This document shows positions 7,337 to 12,374 of a DNA stretch of 12,374 nt, piece by piece (positions within the stretch are counted from its first letter, which is position 1; the number at the start of each line of letters is the position of its first letter). Origin of the DNA: JANRKG01 sp033763635 (GTDB lineage: Bacteria > Cyanobacteriota > Cyanobacteriia > GCF-001939115). The position numbers and the translations under genes are program-made. The stretch is taken from assembly GCA_033763635.1 (NCBI GenBank), contig JANRKG010000240.1, positions 1 through 12,374 on the forward strand, written 5' to 3'. The notes below the pieces were generated by a model, which ran no database searches, was not told the DNA's origin, and saw only the letters and a list, made by a program, of their open reading frames with translations.

Positions 7337-7546
7337 TCAGTCTTGGGTTCGGGTTCCTGCGGGCAAGCCTTCTTTGTTCGAGAAAGAGCCTTTGCTTGGC
7401 AAGGAACGACTCGCCAAAGAATAGGTAGATTTCATTTCAGAACGAGGACTGGTAGATCTCTGAGCCAAACTCAAAAGGAGATAAACCGTTAATAAATAGA
7501 TGGTTGCCAGAATAAGAATAACGATTGGAATATCACGAAAATACAT
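7337..7546 (-). CDS. doubtful small membrane-protein frame
   Basis: A 69-codon frame starting at ATG 7546. Its first 28 residues (DIPIVILILATIYLLTVYLLL is the core, 5-25) would form one membrane helix, followed by a Ser-rich basic tail with little character. No clear ribosome binding site precedes it. The last residues read through a GTRTQ-like stretch that has no protein-like quality. It could be a real single-helix small protein, but a chance frame in AT-rich DNA is as likely. I do not recognise it. Confidence 0.15.
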   Translation of the reverse strand: MYFRDIPIVILILATIYLLTVYLLLSLAQRSTSPRSEMKSTYSLASRSLPSKGSFSNKEGLPAGTRTQD

Positions 7547-8111
7547 ATCACGAAACTACCCGGAGCAAGGTAAGGATAAGACACAAATCATTTCACAAGA
7601 CTACCTAGCACACACCCTCTCTCAGAGGTAAGCCTGAGACAACCAGCAAAACCAGTTCCTCCGCAACCCCCAACAGTTGTATTTAAACAGTTGGCCTTAA
7701 ATCGAAAGCCAGTCAACTTTCAACTCGCAATTCATCAAGGATCTAAGTAAAACTTGAGAATTACCGAACCTCAATTACTGAATTAATTCCTAAATCAATC
7801 AGCAATCTCACTAAAGCTTGGAGAAAGACATCTCAAAAAGCTAACAGGCTGCTTGTCACAGTCTAATTTGCCCTTCTAATTCACCTTTCAGACGCAAGCC
7901 GTTTTACGAACAATATTCGAAGCAAAACAAACAAAATCTCTTGGGGAGAAATTGCTTGCAAAGCATACCTGCTTCTGTCTGTAAGTTCTGTCTATAAGGA
8001 GTTAAACCTGAGCGATACCCACTCAAACCGAATCAAAACTCAACCTAAAATAGGCCAGAGAAAATTATGATTCCGGATGAAGTGGTTAGTCAGAGTAAAT
8101 CCAACCCTCAC

Positions 8112-8144
8112 AAACAGTCTAATTAAACAGTCTGATTAAACAGG
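8112..8144. repeat. 13-bp tandem repeat, about 2.5 copies
   Basis: The unit AAACAGTCTAATT (8112-8124) is repeated as AAACAGTCTGATT (8125-8137, one mismatch) and begins a third time as AAACAG (8138-8143). It sits in the middle of the gene-free region. Function unknown; it may be replication slippage. Confidence 0.75.
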
Positions 8145-8634
8145 TTAGCTTGGAGTCAACCCACGCAAGAACTGCTCAGGTACTCAACCCACTAATCTGC
8201 CAAATCAAGCAGTTATGTCTCTTGAACAACCTGTTCCAATGCCTGACCGACACTTCACTAGTCGAATCGCTCCTCCTGAACTTTAATCCTTCGCCAGAAC
8301 CTTGAGACACTCTAGAGATTACTCAAGACGTGATTCAAGTCTTTTGAAGCAAAGAGTCAGGAGTTAAAGACTTACCTGCGATTTTGACTAGTTTCGCGAA
8401 TTCTTCCTTAAATATCTAACTTGGATATCAAGTAAGTATTCGGTAAATATTTAATTGTTCAAAACCTTGCTTACAGCTTAACACAACAAATCCACTTTCT
8501 GTAAGCCTTTTGGGAGAATCAATAATTCTAAACGCAGGAAGATATAAGTACACCTTTGGAAGATGTCAACGCTCAATATCAGTATTCAGGGTCACTTCAA
8601 TCACCTTCTTTTTTTATTTACGTAGATCAAGGAA

Positions 8635-8656
8635 GGTAAATCGAAATTCTTTTACC
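8635..8656. promoter_or_regulatory. inverted repeat upstream of sds
   Basis: GGTAAA (8635-8640) and TTTACC (8651-8656) form 6-bp inverted arms around a 10-base centre. The right arm overlaps the proposed -35 box of sds, a natural place for a repressor or activator site. The arms are short, so chance cannot be excluded. Confidence 0.25.
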
Positions 8657-8680
8657 GGGAGAGGATGGTTGGCTTAAAAT
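8651..8680 (+). promoter_or_regulatory. possible sds promoter
   Basis: TTTACC (8651-8656) and TAAAAT (8675-8680) with an 18-bp spacer match the -35 and -10 consensus at four and five of six positions. The sds ATG lies 50 bp downstream. No Shine-Dalgarno is apparent before that ATG. Confidence 0.4.
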
Positions 8681-8730
8681 AAGAACAGAATATGTAAAGT
8701 TTCGTAATCATACTGTTAATCCATTTATCC

Positions 8731-9702
8731 ATGACCTCAGCAACCTCCCTTTTCGCTCCCGTTGAAGCTGACCTGTGTTTGCTGACAGATAACTTGAAGA
8801 ATCTGGTTGGCGCTCGTCATCCAATCCTCTACGCCGCAGCAGAGCATCTCTTCGGGGCTGGCGGGAAACGGTTGAGGCCAGCGATCGTTCTCCTGATTTC
8901 CAGAGCGACTCTGCCGAATCAGGACATTACCCCCCAACATCGACGGTTGGCGGAAATTACAGAAATGATTCACACTGCCAGTCTGGTCCATGATGATGTG
9001 GTGGACGAATCAGAAGTGCGCCGGGGAATTCCAACGGTTCACACCAGTTTTGGAAACCGAGTCGCTGTTCTGGCAGGGGACTTTCTCTTTGCCCAGTCTT
9101 CCTGGTATTTAGCCAACCTCGATAATCTAGAGGTAGTCAAGCTCCTATCGGAAGTCATTATGGACATGGCAGAAGGAGAAATTCAACAGGGATTGAACCG
9201 CTTTGACACGAACTTGTCGATGGAAGCGTATCTAGAGAAGAACTACAACAAAACGGCTTCTCTCTTTGCCAACAGTGCGAAGTCAGCAGCGCTCCTGAGT
9301 GGCTCCTCTCCTGAAATGGCTAATAAGTTGTATCACTACGGTCGTCACTTTGGGTTGGCGTTTCAGATTGTGGATGACATCTTTGATTTTGTGGGGTCTA
9401 CAGATGCCCTGGGGAAACCTGCGGGGTCAGATCTGCGAAGCGGAAATTTGACAGCCCCCGCGCTCTTTACCCTTCAGGAAAAACCCTATCTTGAAGTGTT
9501 GATCGAGCGAGAGTTTGCCCAGGAGAGTGACCTAGAACAGGCGATCGCCATGATTCATGATGGTAACGGTATTGAGAAATCCCGCGAGTTAGCAGCCCAC
9601 CATGCCCGCTCTGCGGTTGAGTATCTGGCGGACTTGCCTCCCTCAGAGTCTCGCCAAGCGCTTACGGACCTTACAGATTACGTTCTTAGCCGTATCTATT
9701 AA
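8731..9702 (+). CDS. sds: solanesyl (long-chain all-trans polyprenyl) diphosphate synthase
   Basis: A 323-residue trans-isoprenyl diphosphate synthase. It adds isopentenyl diphosphate units to an allylic primer to make the long side chain of plastoquinone (C45 in cyanobacteria). Visible motifs are GGKRLRP (44-50), the first Asp-rich motif DDVVD (88-92) within HTASLVHDDVVDE, and the second Asp-rich motif DDIFD (215-219) within FQIVDDIFDF. The residue five before the first motif is Ala (A83), which fits a long-chain product, since bulky residues there shorten the chain. The length suits the Sds family; geranylgeranyl synthases have a different first-motif context. It stands after a long gene-free region with a possible promoter at 8651-8680. 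GH1 follows after 54 bp. One full HIP1 octamer lies inside it. Confidence 0.95.
   Translation: MTSATSLFAPVEADLCLLTDNLKNLVGARHPILYAAAEHLFGAGGKRLRPAIVLLISRATLPNQDITPQHRRLAEITEMIHTASLVHDDVVDESEVRRGIPTVHTSFGNRVAVLAGDFLFAQSSWYLANLDNLEVVKLLSEVIMDMAEGEIQQGLNRFDTNLSMEAYLEKNYNKTASLFANSAKSAALLSGSSPEMANKLYHYGRHFGLAFQIVDDIFDFVGSTDALGKPAGSDLRSGNLTAPALFTLQEKPYLEVLIEREFAQESDLEQAIAMIHDGNGIEKSRELAAHHARSAVEYLADLPPSESRQALTDLTDYVLSRIY
9541..9548. repeat. HIP1 octamer GCGATCGC
   Basis: The only complete HIP1 palindrome I found in the window; its core CGATCG occurs more than twenty times, nearly all in genes left of 10700. HIP1 is over-represented in many cyanobacterial genomes, supporting the taxonomic call. Confidence 0.8.
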
Positions 9703-9727
9703 TTTGGCTGCATTGCAAATTTTCTTT
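9701..9727 (+). terminator. weak hairpin with T-rich tail after sds
   Basis: AATTTG (9701-9706) and CAAATT (9716-9721) pair across nine bases and are followed by TTCTTTT. The stem is AT-rich and starts within the sds stop codon, so it would be a poor terminator; it may only reduce read-through into the GH1 gene. Confidence 0.25.
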
Positions 9728-9756
9728 TACCTGAAAAATGCGGTAGCCTGATACCC

Positions 9757-11130
9757 ATGATCAGCTACCAGTTTCCAGATGATTTTCAGTGGGGTGTGGC
9801 AACCGCAGCCTACCAGATCGAGGGGGCAACAGAGGCCGGAGGCAGAAAACCTAGCGTTTGGGATACCTTTTGTACGATTCTGGGCCGAGTTGCGAATGGT
9901 GATTCAGGACGGAATGCCTGTGACCACTATCATCGTTATGAGACGGATATTGAATTGATGGCCCACTTGGGGGTCAAACATTACCGTTTCAGCATTGCAT
10001 GGCCCCGCATCTTCCCTGAAGGACGGGGCAGCATCCAGGAAGCGGGCATTGATTTTTATCAACGCCTGGTAGATTGTTTACTTCGCCATCACATCACCCC
10101 CCATTGCACCCTATTTCACTGGGATAGTCCCCAGACCCTAGAGGAGCGCTATGGTTCTTGGCGGAGCCGTGAAATGGCTCAGGATTATGCAGATTACGTC
10201 ACAACGATCGTGCAAAGATTGGGCGATCGAGTCACTCGCTGGATTACCTTGAATGAAATTCAGTGCTTCACCCATCTGGGGTACAGCGTTCACCAGAACC
10301 CGCCCCATGCCCCTGGCACAAGAGTGAATCGACTCCGGGAAGTCTGGCAAACCTCCCACCATGCCCTATTAGCCCACGGTCTCGGTTGTCAGGCAGTGCG
10401 GGCTGCTTCCCCCGTGCCCTGCCAGGTGGGACTAGTGGATAATCCCCAAATTCCGGTTCCAATTTATGAATCCCCTGAGCATATTGCAGCAGCCCACACA
10501 GCCTTTAGCACTTGTAACTTAAACGGCGGAATTCTCATTCCCGCCTTGACTGGAACTTACCACCCGACTCTACTGTCCCAGTTAGGTAGGGAAGCCCCCC
10601 TGATTCAACCAGGCGATCTGGAGATCATTCACCAACCCCTCGATTTTCTGGGCCTTAACATCTATACAGGTGTGTACGTGCGGGCGATCGACGGTAAACC
10701 AGGATACGAAATCCTAAATTTCTCAGAGGCTTATCCTCGACTACATATGCCCTGGTTGCATCTCTTACCGGATGCTCTGTACTGGGGGGTGCGCCATATC
10801 AGTGAAGCCCTCAAGATGAAGTATCTCCCAATCTATATGACAGAGAATGGCTGTGCAGCCCAGGATGTGTTAACTCCAAAAGGGGAAGTGCTTGATATGG
10901 ATCGTATTCTGTATTTACGGGAATACCTGAGAGCAGCCCAACGAGCCGTGAACGAAGGGTATCCCCTGAAGGGATACTTCCTCTGGAGTTTGCTCGATAA
11001 TTTTGAGTGGGCCTGGGGGTACGAGCGTCGTTTTGGGATTACCTATGTAGACTATCGTAGCCAGAAACGCACTCCCAAAGCTAGTTTTAGCTGGTACAGG
11101 GAATGTGTTCGTCAAAATCGCGTTGTTTAG
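9757..11130 (+). CDS. GH1 beta-glucosidase
   Basis: A 457-residue glycoside hydrolase of family 1, full length for the family and without a signal peptide, so cytosolic. It starts FPDDFQWGVATAAYQIEGA, with Q20 for sugar binding. The acid/base is E167 in ITLNEI and the nucleophile is E363 in YMTENG. Further active-site residues are H121 (FHWD), N166, Y303 and W410, and E417/W418 in DNFEWAWGYERRFG. NFEW marks a non-phosphorylated glucoside or galactoside substrate; 6-phospho-glycosidases have Ser near this point. The residue after the acid/base is Ile instead of the common Pro. The natural substrate is not evident; cello-oligosaccharides, glucosylglycerol-like or aryl glucosides are all possible. 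It lies 54 bp after sds and may be co-transcribed. In-frame sense codons continue for 39 codons past its TAG stop. Confidence 0.96.
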   Translation: MISYQFPDDFQWGVATAAYQIEGATEAGGRKPSVWDTFCTILGRVANGDSGRNACDHYHRYETDIELMAHLGVKHYRFSIAWPRIFPEGRGSIQEAGIDFYQRLVDCLLRHHITPHCTLFHWDSPQTLEERYGSWRSREMAQDYADYVTTIVQRLGDRVTRWITLNEIQCFTHLGYSVHQNPPHAPGTRVNRLREVWQTSHHALLAHGLGCQAVRAASPVPCQVGLVDNPQIPVPIYESPEHIAAAHTAFSTCNLNGGILIPALTGTYHPTLLSQLGREAPLIQPGDLEIIHQPLDFLGLNIYTGVYVRAIDGKPGYEILNFSEAYPRLHMPWLHLLPDALYWGVRHISEALKMKYLPIYMTENGCAAQDVLTPKGEVLDMDRILYLREYLRAAQRAVNEGYPLKGYFLWSLLDNFEWAWGYERRFGITYVDYRSQKRTPKASFSWYRECVRQNRVV

Positions 11131-11250
11131 AGGGAAGGATGGCTTGAGGAAGATCACCGGAATTACGTATACGGACGTGGAAGTACCGATCAGGAAAGTT
11201 TCTTTGAAGCTTTTGTTAACTTTGAGAACGAGAAGATGAAGAAACAGTAA
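11131..11250 (+). other. in-frame open extension after the GH1 stop
   Basis: Directly after the TAG of the GH1 gene, the same frame stays open for 39 codons (REGWLEEDHRNYVYGRG... to ...ENEKMKKQ) and ends at TAA 11248-11250. The composition, with many Glu, Phe, Tyr and Trp and a Lys-rich end, reads like a protein tail and not like random AT-rich DNA. GH1 enzymes normally end near the TAG, so this is not a missing part of the glucosidase. It may be the remnant of another gene or a chance frame. Not recognised. Confidence 0.3.
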
Positions 11251-11370
11251 ATTTACGGATCAAGATTTTATGGAGGTAATTTTTAACTCTTTCTACTGAG
11301 CGAAGCTTTTGCCTAATGCCTGGTCTATCATATAGGCATCAATACTAAGCCATCACCCTCGCTACGCTAC

Positions 11371-11480
11371 ATCGAAATTAGTCATTAAGCGGGCATCAAG
11401 CGGCAAGTAGCTGCCATCTACACGTATTTCTTTCTCTAAATTACAGTTCTCCTACAGGTCTATACAGTTCTAATTTCGAT
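11371..11480. repeat. 11-bp perfect inverted repeat
   Basis: ATCGAAATTAG (11371-11381) is repeated in reverse complement as CTAATTTCGAT (11470-11480). The arms do not extend further. The 88-bp interval contains a small GCGGC-AAGTA-GCTGC hairpin. The pair could be the base of an RNA stem or ends of a very small decayed element. Base composition makes chance possible. Confidence 0.4.
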
Positions 11481-11631
11481 TCTCTAATTTCATTCCTGCC
11501 TATCACCTGCAATTGCCACCGAAAATTCTTCCTCTAAGAGTTGGTTTAAAGGGCAATTTTGTGATTATCTCCCACACGAACTTCAGTTCTAGAATTATCG
11601 TTTTTTTGCCTTTTTTGGGCTTTTATCTACA

Positions 11632-11687
11632 TTTTTCACACTTGCTTTTTCACACTTACTTTTTCACACTTGCTTTTTCACATTTTC
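11632..11687. repeat. 14-bp tandem repeat, four copies
   Basis: The unit TTTTTCACACTTGC occurs in four contiguous copies: 11632-11645, 11646-11659 (one mismatch), 11660-11673 (exact) and 11674-11687 (diverged at three positions). It lies 93 bp before the last gene and just upstream of its promoter candidate. Cyanobacteria often carry short tandem repeats between genes. Bound-protein sites or slippage are both possible. Confidence 0.9.
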
Positions 11688-11703
11688 TTTATTGATACTT
11701 TCA

Positions 11704-11732
11704 TTGATAAATTCTCTGATTGTATCCATATT
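11704..11732 (+). promoter_or_regulatory. promoter candidate for the last gene
   Basis: TTGATA (11704-11709) and CATATT (11727-11732) with a 17-bp spacer match the -35 and -10 consensus at five and four of six positions. A second TTGATA lies 12 bp further upstream (11692-11697). The start codon is 47 bp downstream. Confidence 0.4.
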
Positions 11733-11779
11733 GTTTCTAAGAACTGAACTCTAAATCCATTTCACTCGAGTAAACAGTA

Positions 11780-12374
11780 ATGGTTGTGAGTGTTGTACAG
11801 AAGAATTTTCAAAGTGCGTCTTCCGATCAATCATCTCGGAGATCCAAGCGTAATCTGCAACAGGCTCAGGAAGTAATTTATAACTCCCTCTTGGAGATTG
11901 TTAAGCAGTGGCCCGCAGAAGATGTGTTGTCTGAGTTTAAACATCTTTTTATTCATCATGTCAATTCATTTAGCTCAGAAGTTTTTTCGGCTGTATATGA
12001 ACTGATTTTTAATAATAATGAGAAAGAATTCTTAAATACCTTAAAACGAGCTTGCTACATTCTCGTCAACAACTGGGCAACAAAACGCAATCATCAAGCG
12101 ATTCAAGAGTTAATTCAAATTTTCAATGATCCAATTCTGAATCAAAGAACACAATCTCCAACCCTGAAACGGCTACGACATTGGATTGGTAAGTTTGTTC
12201 AGAGTGAGGATTTTCAAGAACTCAAGTTATTCGCATCTCGCCACGATGTTGAGAAGGCAAAAATCCATTGGAAACAGCGATATACTGCCTTTTTATTAGC
12301 TCCTCAGTACGAGGATTCTGAGAACCCAGTAGAGCAACGGGAAGCTGCGCGTGCTCTCTCGAAGCAACTGCGAG
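11780..12374 (+). CDS. conserved cyanobacterial protein of unknown function, 5' part
   Basis: An open frame from ATG 11780 to the window edge, 198 complete codons, so truncated only by the window. It starts with a Ser/Gln-rich stretch and a basic RRSKR (about 20-24). It continues as a helical, soluble protein: QQAQEVIYNSLLEIVKQWPAEDVLSEFKHLFI, an NNNEKEFLNTLKRACYILVNNW segment (about 75-97), SPTLKRLRHWIGKFV, and NPVEQREAARALSKQLR at the edge. From memory this pattern belongs to a family widely shared by cyanobacteria with no known role. There is no signal peptide or membrane helix in the visible part. Codon use is more AT-rich than in the other genes and it has no CGATCG. Preceded by a 14-bp tandem repeat and a promoter candidate. 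Confidence 0.88.
   Translation, partial: MVVSVVQKNFQSASSDQSSRRSKRNLQQAQEVIYNSLLEIVKQWPAEDVLSEFKHLFIHHVNSFSSEVFSAVYELIFNNNEKEFLNTLKRACYILVNNWATKRNHQAIQELIQIFNDPILNQRTQSPTLKRLRHWIGKFVQSEDFQELKLFASRHDVEKAKIHWKQRYTAFLLAPQYEDSENPVEQREAARALSKQLR

Larger units (their letters stand above)
7315..8730. other. 1.4-kb region without a convincing gene
   Basis: The longest reading frames are about 60-70 codons and none looks like a known protein. The DNA is AT-richer than its surroundings and has no CGATCG, which is frequent in the flanking genes. It holds short repeats: a 13-bp tandem repeat (8112-8144), small hairpins such as CCTCT-CTC-AGAGG (7616-7628) and ACTTG-N5-CAAGT (8419-8433), and a repeated AACAGTTG (7672-7679, 7686-7693). 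A weak promoter for sds lies at its right end. It may be a long 5' leader, hold non-coding RNA, or be decayed sequence; I cannot decide between these by eye. Confidence 0.6.
11131..11779. other. 649-bp AT-rich intergenic region
   Basis: It lies between GH1 and the last gene. It contains the open extension after GH1, an 11-bp perfect inverted repeat with 88 bp between the arms (11371-11381, 11470-11480), a short hairpin (11316-11339, arms ATGCCT/AGGCAT), a 14-bp tandem repeat (11632-11687) and a promoter candidate (11704-11732). A 60-codon plus-strand frame across the tandem repeat is low-complexity and not gene-like. No tRNA or other known RNA was recognised. Confidence 0.6.

Noticed and set aside
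7335..7370. tRNA-like GGGTTCGGGTTCC stretch (reads GTRTQ on the minus strand)
   Set aside because: The T-arm would not pair properly, the conserved A58 is missing, and no matching acceptor or anticodon arm lies upstream. Not a tRNA.
8215..8286. 23-codon frame starting ATG with a Pro-rich peptide
   Set aside because: Very short, no ribosome binding site and no recognisable homologue; below what can be supported.
11513..11695. 60-codon plus-strand frame before the last gene
   Set aside because: It runs through the 14-bp tandem repeat and gives a low-complexity Phe/His-rich product; no good start context.
1..12374. Insertion sequence, CRISPR array or defence system
   Set aside because: No transposase or Cas-like protein, no terminal inverted repeats with target duplications, and no regular spacer-repeat array were found.

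Overview
The window looks like cyanobacterial chromosome. The evidence is petB and petD (cytochrome b6 and subunit IV), a CtpA-type D1 C-terminal processing protease, a solanesyl/polyprenyl diphosphate synthase of the plastoquinone pathway, and many copies of CGATCG, the core of the cyanobacterial HIP1 repeat. I cannot name the genus; the gene content would suit a Leptolyngbya- or Oscillatoria-like filamentous form, but that is a guess.

Left part (1-3231): a plus-strand gene for a metallo-beta-lactamase-fold protein that has lost most metal ligands meets, tail to tail and with a 22-bp overlap, a minus-strand pair. That pair is ctpA followed by an HD-domain phosphohydrolase gene whose GTG start overlaps the end of ctpA. 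ctpA is broken by a single-base frameshift near 2612-2616; both halves are otherwise well preserved.

Middle part (3232-7314): ctpA is divergent from petB across about 420 bp that hold a perfect short palindrome and a possible petB promoter. petB and petD follow as the usual pair and end in a terminator-like hairpin. Then come an RsbW-like anti-sigma/serine kinase, a GT4 glycosyltransferase, and a small two-helix membrane protein with a zinc ribbon, all on the plus strand.

Right part (7315-12374): a 1.4-kb stretch with no convincing gene, then sds and a GH1 beta-glucosidase 54 bp apart, then a 649-bp AT-rich gap with a 14-bp tandem repeat (four copies) and a plausible promoter, then the 5' part of a conserved cyanobacterial protein of unknown function that runs off the window.

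Functionally, three loci serve photosynthetic electron transport: ctpA (maturation of PSII D1), petBD (cytochrome b6f) and sds (plastoquinone tail). The rest is housekeeping or regulatory. I see no mobile element, CRISPR, tRNA or rRNA, and no clear new multi-gene system. The points most worth checking are the ctpA frameshift, the two long gene-free regions with their repeats, and the metal-less MBL-fold protein.
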